The position numbers and the translations under genes were made by a program. The notes below the pieces were generated by a model. The model was not told where the DNA came from and made no database searches. It saw only the letters and a program-made list of their open reading frames with translations. A stretch of 64,000 bases of DNA, taken from Zoroaster sp. YZ-2022. Its lineage: Eukaryota > Echinodermata > Asteroidea > Forcipulatida > Zoroasteridae. The stretch covers positions 7,371,200-7,435,199 of the forward strand of contig CM055822.1 of NCBI GenBank assembly GCA_029582265.1. The letters are read 5' to 3'. Below are positions 35,401 through 39,039 of this stretch, piece by piece; positions within the stretch are counted from its first letter, which is position 1, and each line of letters opens with the position of its first letter.

Positions 35401-35834
35401 TTATGTAAGACCCGTGCTTGATTTACTCTTGCCAAGTTTTTCAAACAGCATTTTTAACAGCAATTAGTAGAACAGAAACCTACCTGAATGCCTTCATCCG
35501 TTTTCTCCTTTGCGCCCCGTCCAATCAACCTCGTTACCATAGCAATGCCGTCCTCCTGAATGTGCTCGCTGGCGTTAAGAGTCCGTGCGGCCAGGTCTTG
35601 CGACACTTGCTTGATTCTGAGAGCCAGCTCCACAAAGGGCGTGTCCTGAAAGAGAGTAACAAACGTCTCGGCGAGAAGCGCGCTTGACCGGCAGAGCGCG
35701 TTCATGGCGGAGAGGCAGTCCTCACTCTGTGTTTTGACGTCCTCTAGGTGAGCGTGGAAACTGTTCGGGAAGCTCCGGTGAAAGTGGGAACGGCTACGGC
35801 CGTCGCCTGTCCCGTCCGACTTCATGATTGGCAT
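2077..35834 (-). CDS. GARRE1: GARRE1, granule-associated Rac and RhoG effector 1
   Basis: Twelve exons join in phase, in transcription order 35834-35484, 19357-19184, 18059-17922, 17623-17303, 16773-16615, 15671-15460, 12788-12476, 11422-11260, 9878-9281, 4826-4683, 4067-3974 and 2436-2077, giving 1008 residues. The family is known as an effector of RAC1/RhoG found in P-bodies with CCR4-NOT. Landmarks recalled from human KIAA0355 recur in order: VLARCFL, GGFHLHP...GCC, AVQLLFG, a VPTVW block, LPTIKIKL, EIQDVVDLLSGI, RTWPFP, SGSSSDES..NGD, RRHSSGGED, KTWPPK, and a C-terminus ending in QY. The N-terminal half is helical and globular; the C-terminal half is rich in Pro, Ser, Gln and Gly. The human protein is about 1070 residues. 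An in-frame TGA (35886-35888) precedes the first ATG (35834); the ATG at 35825 has a better context. An upstream non-coding exon may exist. Identity rests on memory, not a search. Confidence 0.9.
2590..2745 (+). repeat. Palindromic foldback repeat, GAGAAAGAACCTGC family
   Basis: GGTTATTGGCCTTAC near 2598 is inverted as GTAAGGCCAATAACC near 2680, around AAGAACCTGCTAGGTTTGAAACG. Related copies lie at 20826-20980 and 57500-57605, each followed by ACAGGTCCTTTAGGTTGGTAAGCAG or a close variant. Confidence 0.75.
2941..3511 (+). mobile_element. TTAA-flanked MITE family A, split by a SINE
   Basis: The left end is TTAACCCTCCTAC and the right end GTAGTAGGAGGGATAA. The body of GTCAAAA-type motifs matches a complete copy at 60587-60902. 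A SINE with an (AAT)n tail interrupts it at about 3093-3362. Confidence 0.8.
3093..3362 (-). mobile_element. tRNA-derived SINE (Leu-like head)
   Basis: On the minus strand the head reads GTGGCCGAGCGGTCTAGCGC (A-box region) followed by a GGTTCGAGCCCC-type B box. The body carries TTGAGCAAGGTACTTAACC and GGATGGGACGTAAAGCC, and the 3' tail is (ATT)n. Other copies are at 11715-12062, 24845-25395 and 58325-58660. Confidence 0.85.
3655..3950 (+). repeat. Dispersed repeat R1
   Basis: Shared blocks CAAAGTATGGTGGCTAAGAG, GGGCAAACATTCATACCCCT and TTTTGGCTGCAATTGGACAT recur at 46290-46715 and, inverted, at 12085-12300. All three run into an A/T-rich stretch. The family is not identified. Confidence 0.7.
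3974..4067 (-). CDS. GARRE1: GARRE1 exon 11 (residues 858-889)
   Basis: A small exon with acceptor TTTATTCCAG|GAGACA and donor CAAATG|GTATGT. It encodes RRHSSGGEDAMHGRG, matching human RRKHSSGEQD. It is needed to bring phase 2 of exon 10 to phase 0 of exon 12. It directly borders a LINE relic at 4087-4243 on the other strand. Confidence 0.82.
4087..4243 (+). pseudogene. LINE reverse-transcriptase C-terminal relic
   Basis: An open stretch encodes RSNRCAAVPLWNSLPESV...LQSFKRRVNEHL. This is the W-N-x-L-P plus SFK pattern seen at the C-terminus of CR1/RTE-like non-LTR retrotransposons. Nothing upstream of it is left. It lies in a GARRE1 intron. Confidence 0.65.
4683..4826 (-). CDS. GARRE1: GARRE1 exon 10 (residues 810-858)
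   Basis: The acceptor is TTTTTCCAG|GGCATC and the donor AACAGGAG|GTTAGT, phase 2. It encodes the acidic serine cluster SGSSSDESAENGDNAF, conserved with the human protein. Confidence 0.87.
4950..5895 (+). repeat. Minisatellite of CCAAGCC/GACATCGCC units
   Basis: Irregular tandem array built from two words, AAGCC(A/G)AGACC and AAGCCGACATC(G/A)CCAAAACC, over about 0.94 kb. All frames are open by periodicity; the resulting DQAKTKPTSPKP-like peptides are not genes. Confidence 0.9.
5896..6060 (+). pseudogene. LINE reverse-transcriptase tail between two arrays
   Basis: One frame encodes HQLRLTYRQSYARVNYYIYS then PFPRAVSIWNRLP and VRVFQREAMPAI, the usual C-terminal end of a CR1/L2-like reverse transcriptase. 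It is flanked directly by two unrelated minisatellites. Confidence 0.75.
6060..8205 (+). repeat. 59-bp minisatellite, about 36 copies
   Basis: The unit runs CCATCTCTCTCAGGACCAAC then CAAGCCCCTCACAGCACAAAG, CCACACGTAACATACCAC, at a period of 59 (some units 60 through an extra A). Divergence is low. The first unit starts at the codon following the LINE tail, so the array seems to have grown from the LINE 3' end. Confidence 0.95.
8267..8666 (+). mobile_element. Non-autonomous hAT element, 400 bp
   Basis: The ends are TAGGGCTGTGC and GCACAGCCCTA, flanked by a perfect 8-bp duplication GACCAGGG (8259-8266 and 8667-8674). Subterminal CGGGTATCCGGATACCCG motifs also occur in the 1.89-kb element at 28349-30238, its probable parent type. 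Confidence 0.92.
8670..8908 (+). mobile_element. Foldback MITE with internal 17-bp repeat
   Basis: Inverted ends GGTCAATTTCATAGATC and CTCTATGAAATTGGCCTC. Inside, GCTTAGCAGAAGTATTG is repeated four to five times. No coding sequence. Confidence 0.7.
9281..9878 (-). CDS. GARRE1: GARRE1 exon 9 (residues 611-810)
   Basis: The acceptor is TGTCCAG|GTCCTG and the donor CAGAAGG|GTGAGA, phase 2; read through, a TGA would follow at once. It contains SEIQDVVDLLSGI (human QEMQEVIDFLSGF), a Ser/Gln/Pro-rich tract, DAEFAEYIA and RTWPFP, all family landmarks. Confidence 0.9.
10180..10370 (+). repeat. Foldback built from SINE-2 flanks
   Basis: TTTGCCCTACACCGACGTGT with TATAGCACTGCA is inverted about 80 bp later as TGCAGTGCTATAC...GTCGGTGTAGGGCAAAA. 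The arms are the flanking parts of the SINE-2 family (13400-13760) without its tRNA-like head. Confidence 0.7.
10455..10739 (+). mobile_element. TTAA-type MITE family F with SINE fragment
   Basis: Left AAGGGGCAGTATCGTCA and right TGACGATGCTGTCCCTTTAA are inverted. A short (AAT)n SINE tail (about 10497-10556) splits it. Its right TTAA (10736-10739) is also the left TTAA of the next element. Confidence 0.75.
10736..11118 (+). mobile_element. TTAA-flanked MITE family B
   Basis: Ends TTAACCCTAACTCCCTAGG and GGTTAGGGTTAA, with the same body as 853-1217. The first 40 bases are partly duplicated (CTTAACTCCCTAGGCCC repeated near 10787). Confidence 0.82.
11260..11422 (-). CDS. GARRE1: GARRE1 exon 8 (residues 557-611)
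   Basis: A short exon found because the phases of its neighbours do not fit without it. The acceptor is CTTTCTAG|GAACCA and the donor TATAAGG|GTACGG, phase 1. It encodes a Pro/Thr-rich linker. Joining it restores the frame from exon 7 (phase 0) to exon 9 (phase 1). Confidence 0.8.
11715..12062 (-). mobile_element. tRNA-derived SINE (Leu-like head)
   Basis: (ATT)n lies at 11715-11736. The minus-strand head, GTGGCCAAGCGGTCTAGTGC, is near 12032-12053, and the body CTTAACCATAATTGCTTCGT is intact. Confidence 0.8.
12085..12300 (-). repeat. Dispersed repeat R1, inverted copy
   Basis: It shares CTATGAAACGATGTCCAATT and AGCCACAATACTTTGTACAT-like blocks with 3655-3950 and 46290-46715. A small GATTGATTGGATTG expansion lies inside. 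An A run of about 26 follows at 12316-12341. Confidence 0.65.
12476..12788 (-). CDS. GARRE1: GARRE1 exon 7 (residues 452-556)
   Basis: The acceptor is CCAATTAG|AAAACC and the donor TCTAAA|GTAAGA. It begins KPPLPTIKIKL, which completes the globular part, then turns into a Ser/Thr-rich linker with a basic stretch (HTMEKLASKFGLGSGS). Confidence 0.87.
12970..13235 (+). repeat. Dispersed repeat R2
   Basis: Starts GGGGTGTGATTTGACAAAAG and ends AGGCAAAGGGAGATTT...AAATCCTGAAAT. Four copies: here, 18090-18345, 21630-21985 and 59715-60000. Terminal motifs AAATCCTGAAAAATGG and AAAAATCCTGAGAAATC suggest short inverted ends; class unknown. Confidence 0.75.
13400..13760 (-). mobile_element. tRNA-derived SINE-2
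   Basis: On the minus strand GCAAGCTCAGTGGTCGAGAG leads to GTGGGTTCGAATCCCGCCCG, a tRNA-like A and B box pair about 50 bp apart. The flanks carry TGCCCTACACCGACGTGTGT and a TATATAGCAGCGGGTTCCGC motif. Other copies are at 53610-53865 and 61285-61510. Confidence 0.82.
13807..14747 (+). mobile_element. TTAA-flanked MITE family A with 99-bp array
   Basis: TTAACCCTCCTAG on the left and TAGGAGGGTTAA on the right. The interior is seven to eight copies of a 99-bp unit (CATTTGAAACCATTCGGC, CCATTTGAATGATTTATAAG) from about 13870 to 14625. A single-copy relative begins at 63665. Confidence 0.88.
14748..15459. other. Intron DNA with TTAA element remnant
   Basis: 14755-14874 is a truncated family C element ending GGTAGTTAGGGTTAA. 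The rest is AT-rich with short A runs; I see no exon. Confidence 0.5.
15460..15671 (-). CDS. GARRE1: GARRE1 exon 6 (residues 382-452)
   Basis: The acceptor is CATGCACAG|GTTGGA and the donor GGGGAG|GTATGT, phase 2. It encodes the beta-rich block VFIVEVPTVWILDQ...VEVVYLRTVDL, equivalent to the human VPSTW...VDVLYTAVLDL region. Confidence 0.88.
15736..16001 (+). mobile_element. Tc1/mariner-like MITE
   Basis: Inverted ends TACTACTCAAAACAGTTTAG and CTAAATTGTTTTGAGTAGTA extend inward through GGAACACCGG. TA dinucleotides flank both ends (15734-15735 and 16002-16003), the Tc1/mariner target. No transposase. Confidence 0.85.
16002..16614. other. Intron DNA without recognised elements
   Basis: AT-rich; T and G runs at about 16490-16530 only. 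Confidence 0.5.
16615..16773 (-). CDS. GARRE1: GARRE1 exon 5 (residues 329-381)
   Basis: The acceptor is TCCAACAG|CAAGCA and the donor GACGTG|GTAAGA; 53 whole codons. It contains SRLAVQLLFG, conserved in the family. Confidence 0.86.
17303..17623 (-). CDS. GARRE1: GARRE1 exon 4 (residues 222-328)
   Basis: The acceptor is ACCCATAG|GTCTAC and the donor AAGCTG|GTGGGT. It carries the family signature GGFHLHPEC followed by a CC pair. Its last codons (AENFKAKL) match the human ADNLKLK helix. Confidence 0.88.
17922..18059 (-). CDS. GARRE1: GARRE1 exon 3 (residues 176-221)
   Basis: The acceptor is ACATTCTAG|GTGACA and the donor CTATCG|GTATGT, phase 0 at both ends. It encodes a charged helical stretch ending SEVRQNLDLQLS, which runs on into the conserved alanine/leucine helix of the next exon. 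Confidence 0.85.
18090..18345 (+). repeat. Dispersed repeat R2
   Basis: Begins GGGGGTGATTTGACAAAAG; includes ACAGACTCTCCACATCCCCA and the AGGCAAAGGGAGATTTG end. Confidence 0.72.
18446..18840 (+). mobile_element. TTAA element family C with about 110-bp repeats
   Basis: Begins TTAACCCTAACCCCCTAGC. Then come three and a half copies of a 109-115-bp unit containing CACCATGCAGTAACACTACC and GGGCTATACAGTACTGAGTC. The right end is missing. Relatives: 48299-48602, 59325-59647 and 62327-63033. Confidence 0.72.
19184..19357 (-). CDS. GARRE1: GARRE1 exon 2 (residues 118-175)
   Basis: The acceptor is TTTCTCCAG|GTTTTG and the donor TCGCAG|GTCAG; 58 whole codons. It begins VLARCFLLMLQTQCHFF, a well conserved family block. 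It is separated from exon 1 by an intron of about 16 kb full of nested repeats. Confidence 0.88.
19985..20697 (+). repeat. 61-bp tandem array with TTAGGGTTAAT junctions
   Basis: Units of GAGGATTATGAAGGATTGAG, GAAGGTACCTGGTAATTAAG, GCTAGGGAGTTAGGGTTAAT repeat at a period of 61 from about 20280, preceded by diverged units from 20010. Each unit ends in the terminal sequence of a TTAA element. These are not telomere repeats. Confidence 0.88.
20826..20980 (+). repeat. Palindromic foldback, GAGAAAGAACCTGC family
   Basis: TTATTGGCCTTACGTTTTGA inverted as TTCGAAACGTAAGGCCTATA, followed by GGTCCTTTAGGTTAGTAAGC. Confidence 0.75.
20981..21629. other. Intron DNA
   Basis: A short (CA)n is near 21330. 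No exon or element recognised. Confidence 0.45.
21630..21985 (+). repeat. Dispersed repeat R2 with internal duplication
   Basis: Same ends as 12970-13235. The block GCCTGGGTCTCCCTTTGGTC occurs twice about 50 bp apart. Confidence 0.72.
22080..22714 (+). mobile_element. TTAA-flanked element, family G
   Basis: Left TTAACCAGTTCGC and right AACTGGTTAA, inverted for the first ten bases with TTAA at both borders. About 635 bp, with GTATACACGC repeats inside and no transposase. Confidence 0.6.
22715..23277. other. Intron DNA
   Basis: AT-rich, with ACATGTAC-rich simple sequence around 22930-23000. Nothing recognised. Confidence 0.45.
23278..23595 (+). mobile_element. TTAA-type MITE family A (third subtype)
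   Basis: TTAACCCTCCTACAATCAGTG on the left; GTGTAGGAGGGTTTTAA on the right. The body GGCCACTCCAAGCCATTAGC and its relatives match 37940-38456 in inverted orientation. Confidence 0.75.
23596..24293. other. Intron DNA with CAAG/CAAA simple sequence
   Basis: Degenerate (CAAACAAG)n at about 23830-23970; otherwise unremarkable. Confidence 0.5.
24294..24684 (+). mobile_element. Palindromic MITE of about 390 bp
   Basis: ATTCCATGGGTACTCACGTT is inverted as ATGCGAGTAACCATGGAAT; the arms pair over most of their length around about 24490. No coding capacity. A target duplication is not clear. Confidence 0.75.
24845..25395 (+). mobile_element. tRNA-derived SINE, head-to-tail dimer
   Basis: Two heads (GTGGCCGAGCGGTCTAGCGC at about 24860 and again at about 25047) each have a GTGGGTTCGAGCCCC B box. 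The second is followed by a longer body and a (ATT)n tail near 25380. Confidence 0.85.
25403..25710 (-). mobile_element. TTAA-flanked MITE family B, inverted
   Basis: Left TTAACCCTAACCTTAACCCT, right GGGAGTTAGGGTTAA. The body is the reverse complement of 10736-11118. Confidence 0.82.
25711..26410. other. Intron DNA
   Basis: Mixed sequence without open exon structure or a recognised repeat. Confidence 0.45.
26425..26775 (-). mobile_element. SINE fragment and decayed TIR element
   Basis: 26425-26500 is an (AAT)n tail with a TATATAGCGATGTACACTAC head. 26548-26775 carries ACATCACCCCCTAAATTTTG and, at the other end, GGGGTGACGTTTCTTTTGCT, matching 44051-44290 in reverse. Confidence 0.7.
26776..27269. 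other. Intron DNA
   Basis: TACATGTAC-rich; a tatagagcgccaaa SINE-like scrap near 27065. Confidence 0.4.
27270..27445 (+). repeat. CTGATGA-stem-GAAACG fold plus GGTGTCACC box
   Basis: CTCCTGATGACGGCTAG...CTAGTGGAAACG (27291-27327) is followed by a hairpin and, at 27392, by ACATGGTGTCACC...CACCATGCAAAGC. The same order is found at 33875-34205, and the parts recur at 54360-54620. The core resembles a hammerhead ribozyme core, but see findings. Confidence 0.6.
27890..28100 (-). mobile_element. Truncated TTAA MITE family A
   Basis: GGGTCAAAATCAGTAAAATT to GGTCAAAATCTGCC follows the family A body, diverged and lacking the far end. Confidence 0.65.
28349..30238 (-). mobile_element. hAT transposon relic, 1.89 kb
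   Basis: Ends TAGGGCTGTGCG and GGCACAGCCCTA with subterminal CCGGATACCC motifs. The 8-bp target duplications are TTTCATGC (28341-28348) and TTCCATGC (30239-30246), seven of eight identical. It contains a transposase C-terminal remnant. The same ends occur on the short element at 8267-8666. Confidence 0.92.
29319..29635 (-). pseudogene. hAT transposase C-terminal dimerisation domain
   Basis: The minus-strand frame ending at a TGA (29319-29321) encodes DPCHWWQSNAVRFPSVARIA, then YLGIPATSVLSERVFSTAG, IVTAKRSCLTPDNVNMLVFL. This is the classic hAT dimerisation domain (WWQ, IPATS..SERVFS.AG, R..L.P..V). The conserved part starts near 29545; upstream the frame soon stops, so the zinc-finger and catalytic regions are lost. 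It is not functional. Confidence 0.9.
30334..30510 (+). mobile_element. Intact TTAA MITE family F, 177 bp
   Basis: TTAAAGGGGCAGTATTGTCA on the left, GAACAATATTGTCCCTTTAA on the right, with TTAA at each border. Confidence 0.88.
30511..31102. other. Intron DNA
   Basis: No element recognised; a G run at about 30920-30938. Confidence 0.45.
31255..31565 (+). repeat. 11-bp minisatellite GATCATGCCGA
   Basis: About 28 copies of GATCATG(C/G)(C/G)GA with almost no other change. The ORFs through it are artefacts. It ends three codons before the LINE reading frame. Two units recur near 33030. Confidence 0.93.
31568..32090 (+). pseudogene. CR1/L2-like LINE reverse-transcriptase tail
   Basis: Reads YGLPQDQLRRLQRIQNTAAR, ITPILKDLHWLPISYRI, FKSLNDCAPLYISDLL, WGDRSF, then after a 64-bp insertion VVAPRLWNDLPLYIRES and FKKNLKL. 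These are the standard C-terminal landmarks of CR1/L2 reverse transcriptases. The 5' truncation coincides with the end of the minisatellite. Confidence 0.9.
31877..31940 (+). mobile_element. 64-bp insertion with 9-bp target duplication
   Basis: AGATCTTTT occurs at 31868-31876 and 31941-31949. Between them is ACATGGTGTCACCGCAATTA...CACCATGCAAAGCTACAAG..., which breaks the LINE frame after GDRSF. The same 64-mer, nearly identical, lies inverted at about 54362-54428, without LINE sequence around it. Confidence 0.82.
32432..32915 (-). pseudogene. LINE reverse-transcriptase tail, frameshifted
   Basis: RKLFTLRKFKKNGL in one frame continues in another as ELVTVYKGYIRPIVEYAAPL, SDQLESIQKRTSRIILGNKY and ALESYNSNKF. 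These match the thumb region of non-LTR reverse transcriptases of a type different from 31568-32090. A frameshift near 32860 and the 5' loss make it a relic. Confidence 0.85.
33201..34384 (+). mobile_element. MITE family A split by nested repeats, TTAG borders
   Basis: TTAGCCCTCCTACTATAGC on the left and GTAGTAGGAGGGTTAG on the right: the target is TTAG instead of TTAA at both ends. The body is broken between about 33440 and 34295 by an (AAT)n SINE-like piece and a GAAACG-type repeat. Confidence 0.75.
33860..34205 (+). repeat. CTGAAGA-stem-GAAACG fold plus GGTGTTACC box
   Basis: CTCCTGAAGAAGATTAGAGC..GGCTAATCGAAACGTAGAG (GATTAG pairs with CTAATC), then partly repeated CCCGTGAAGTCCC(T/C)ATGGTTC units. 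Next come two TTCTCACTTA(G/A)CGA blocks and, at 34144, ACATGGTGTTACCGCAA...CACCATGCAAAGC. Confidence 0.65.
34385..35483. other. Intron DNA before GARRE1 exon 1
   Basis: AT-rich with TACATGTA runs near 35005-35035; no element recognised. Confidence 0.45.
35484..35834 (-). CDS. GARRE1: GARRE1 exon 1 (residues 1-117)
   Basis: The donor is CATTCAG|GTAGG at 35484, phase 0. The exon encodes a helical segment (HAHLEDVKTQSED, NALCRSSALLAETFVTLF) matching the start of the conserved Rac-binding region. It is GC-rich compared with its flanks. The start is the first ATG after an in-frame stop. Confidence 0.85.
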
Positions 35835-36766
35835 TGGACTTGTTATTGAGCAAATTAGATAAGGAGCCCTATTCACATGAGTTAGTCAGTACTGCCATCT
35901 CATTACACTTGTCCTGACGGATCACATGTTGCAACCACTCTCTAAGTCATGGGGGGGGGGGGGGGGGAATATAAATTAACCATTTCTTTAGATAGCTGAT
36001 TCATCATTATAAAGATTCTGCTAAGGTTAACTGAGCTCAAGATTGATGTTTTTGCTTTTTTTTTTTTAAATTGCTTTTATTGCAATTGCAGACTTACATG
36101 TATATGATAGGATTATTAATGAAGCATTCACGAAGGAACACTTGTGTTTGTCCAGAAGTGATTTGACTAACATGTTTTTCTGCAAGTGATGGGCTATTTT
36201 TAGCTAAAAACAGCAATCTTAATACTCGCAGCTCTAGCTAAAGTTCTTATTTTCAACACACAGTACATATAAAAGCACAAAATATACCTCAGGAGAGGAA
36301 TTCTTTCAAATATTTTGCAAAGCAACCAGTTTTAGGCAGAATTTTGTATGTATTTTGTGTCGTAATACTAAATTTAAATGGCAAATCTTGAATTCTGATT
36401 AAAGCAAAATGTGAATCCAAAAATGAATTTTGATCAATAAATGAATAAGATATTAAAAGGAATTCATGACCATTATCACATTGGTAATAACCAGATCAAA
36501 TTAACAAACTATGATTTTTTAATCATCCTGAGAAATTATTCCATCAAAACTGCTTTGAAAAACACCCATTTTACCTCAAATTTACAAAAAAGTTGCAGTC
36601 CAGCAACTTTTGAATAACATAAAAACATTTAAAAAATTACACTGCTTCTTTCAAAAACACCTATTGTGATGAGATTTCACAGGTTAGTTTTATGATATAT
36701 TTCTTGAAAACTAGAGGGTTGTATTCTTTTCATTTAAAAAAAAAGCAATGTTGTATCTTCACTTTA
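35835..36766. other. Region upstream of GARRE1, possible promoter/5' UTR
   Basis: Contains the GARRE1 5' leader (in-frame TGA at 35886-35888) and a G run at about 35950-35968. I see no clear TATA or initiator that would fix the start of transcription. Confidence 0.35.
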
Positions 36767-37082
36767 TTATCCCTAACTCCCCAGGCCCATTTGCTTACAC
36801 ATAACCCGAATCCTCCAAAATCCTTCAGTAGTAAAGCAAGCACATGACATGTATGCACACATGTGTTTCTAATCTGTGATACATCATGTACATGGCCAAG
36901 GGACCCTCCCTGCATGCATGGAGCAATAAACAGTGTCCACTGACCTTGCAATCACTACAACAAACATGGATGTACATGTACCATGGAAAGGCAAGTACAT
37001 GTATGCCTAATAACCTCAATCCTTCAAAATCCTTCACTTTAGCAAAGAGGATTTTGGAGGATTTGGGAAGGTTAGGGTTTAA
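36767..37082 (+). mobile_element. TTAA-type MITE family B
   Basis: Left TTATCCCTAACTCCCCAGG, right GGTTAGGGTTTAA. The body matches 10736-11118 with one short deletion. Confidence 0.8.
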
Positions 37083-37939
37083 GCTGAAAAACCACAACAT
37101 TTTACAAAAACATTTGAACTGTCAATCAATTTGGTTGAAAACTCACGTTTCAATGTAAGCGAAAATGCTGAACAATCTATCAATTGTATATGTAGGTTCA
37201 GCAGGTTCAAAATGGTGGTGCAATCATTTATCTTTTATACAACTGGAGATGTACATTGTACATGATGTACAATGAATACATAGAACACAATATGTTTGGA
37301 TTTGATGAAGTACATGTTCCAAGAATTGTTTTTGTACATAGAGTACATGTTTTTCCAGTGAATCTCAGGCTCATACATAATTATATTGCCAGCACAAACA
37401 ACCCTGTACGTATTAATAACATGTTAATAAGAATTTATCGGGAATTTTCTCGGGACATATATGCCAAGAGGATTAATAAAATGAACTGCAAAATGAAAAT
37501 GTGAATTACAAAAATGATTATGTTGAAGAATAATTCATGGCAGTTTTACAAATGGTAACAACAGTTTGTGATGGCTGGCACTGGATCAGAAAGACTAAAC
37601 CTTAAGATTGGTCTCTCAATTTATACACATGAATTGAATTCCAATTAGTTCGGATAAGATCCTGACATTTAGATCCAAAATTTACAAACTTAAATATCTG
37701 AACAACCATTTCAAATGCCAAAATTTCCAAATACGACTTATGGTAATGTTAACAATTTCTTTGCAAATACATGTAGGTTTTGAAGCTCTAAAGTAGGAGT
37801 AAGGTTTGTGGTAGCACCATGTAAATGATCTCTAGTCTTAGGAATTGTAATAATTGTTGGTTCTGAGAAGAAACAGTGGTGAGATACTTGATGTTTCGAT
37901 GTCTTTGCATTTGAGAAAAAAGGTTCGCTCTGGGAAACC
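37083..37939. other. Intergenic DNA
   Basis: Apart from a scrap with AGCACCATGTAAATGATCTC near 37815 (GGTGTCACC-box family), nothing recognised. Confidence 0.4.
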
Positions 37940-38456
37940 TTAACCCTACAACACATGGAGGCCACTCCGATCCACAAAATTCTGTTCTTTAGCAACCTTC
38001 AGTACATACATGTATAAGCCTGCTAGTCCTTTCCAAGTGATCTTACAAAATCAACTGTGTGCCACCCAAGGACACTGTAAATGTTTGAACGTATTACAGA
38101 GCTGCCAACTCTTCCGGATTCTGCGGAAGACTTCCGTATTTGACGGTAATTTACTTACTTAAAATATATGCAAGGAGGCCTCTCCTTTTGGTGCCAAAAG
38201 GAGAGGCCTCCTTGCATATATTTTAAGTCAGTAAATTACCGTCAAATACGGAAGTCTTCCGCAGAATCCGGAAGATTTGGCAGCTCTGATATTAGTATGG
38301 TCTGCAATGTATCAATGGGAGACCACCTTACCCTGCAATCTCAGTGGTGTGACAATGCACAGAAGGGTAACCACAGGAGGCCACTGGCAACAGCTAATGG
38401 CTTGGATTGGCCTGAATGGGTTGTTTCAAAAATTGCACTGATTGTAGGAGGGTTAA
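37940..38456 (-). mobile_element. TTAA MITE family A split by a palindrome
   Basis: TTAACCCTACAACACATGGAG on the left, GATTGTAGGAGGGTTAA on the right; the body is the reverse of 23278-23595. A palindromic element (38097-38288) sits inside. Confidence 0.82.
38097..38288 (+). mobile_element. Near-perfect 192-bp palindrome
   Basis: CAGAGCTGCCAACTCTTCCG to the matching CGGAAGATTTGGCAGCTCTG; the arms pair almost base for base around 38193. Comparison with the empty site in 23278-23595 shows a clean insertion with a 5-6 bp duplication (GTATTA/ATATTA). The class is a cut-and-paste MITE of unknown superfamily. Confidence 0.88.
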
Positions 38457-39029
38457 AGGAAAGGTACAAGTACAACATTGGAAATGTTGCCAAAACTGCT
38501 TCAACATCCATTACATGTAGTTCTTTGAATCAAGACAAGTGAACCAGTGGTAAGAAATGTGACGTTTCGATGTATGTACATTTAAGAAAAAAGTTCTCTC
38601 TAGGGAACCCCTTGTATACATGCAGTCTCCAAAATGCCACAAAAACAAAAACTGCTAAGTACACAATGCTTTTTCTACGCATGCCTTAAAATATTGCATA
38701 CTGTACACAAGAATGGTACATGGATACCCCAAAATGCCCCTCGGGTCTGGGACAAAAACGAAGTGTTCTGACCTTCACACAGTATGTGTATACCCCAAGT
38801 TACTGCACTGGCTTATTTCAAGTTAACCTTGCAATGAAACAAAGCAGGTGGCTGCTTCAGTTTACCTCATCTCTCTGAAGAGCCTTGGGGTATGCCATTA
38901 ATCTTTAGATAAGAAAGTGTGTACCTCAAAATGTCACGGTTGTGACATTTTGAAGTATGGGTCCACTTTGCAAAGAACAACACTGATAATAGGAGGGTTA
39001 ATTTAAAGGAAAGGTACAAGTACAACATT
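38457..39029. other. Intergenic DNA with a possible TTAA element
   Basis: TTAACCTTGCAATG near 38823 and AATAGGAGGGTTAA near 39001 may be the ends of a further family A element. AAGGAAAGGTACAAGTACAA is repeated at 38457 and 39007. Confidence 0.4.
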
Positions 39030-39039
39030 GGAAATGTTG

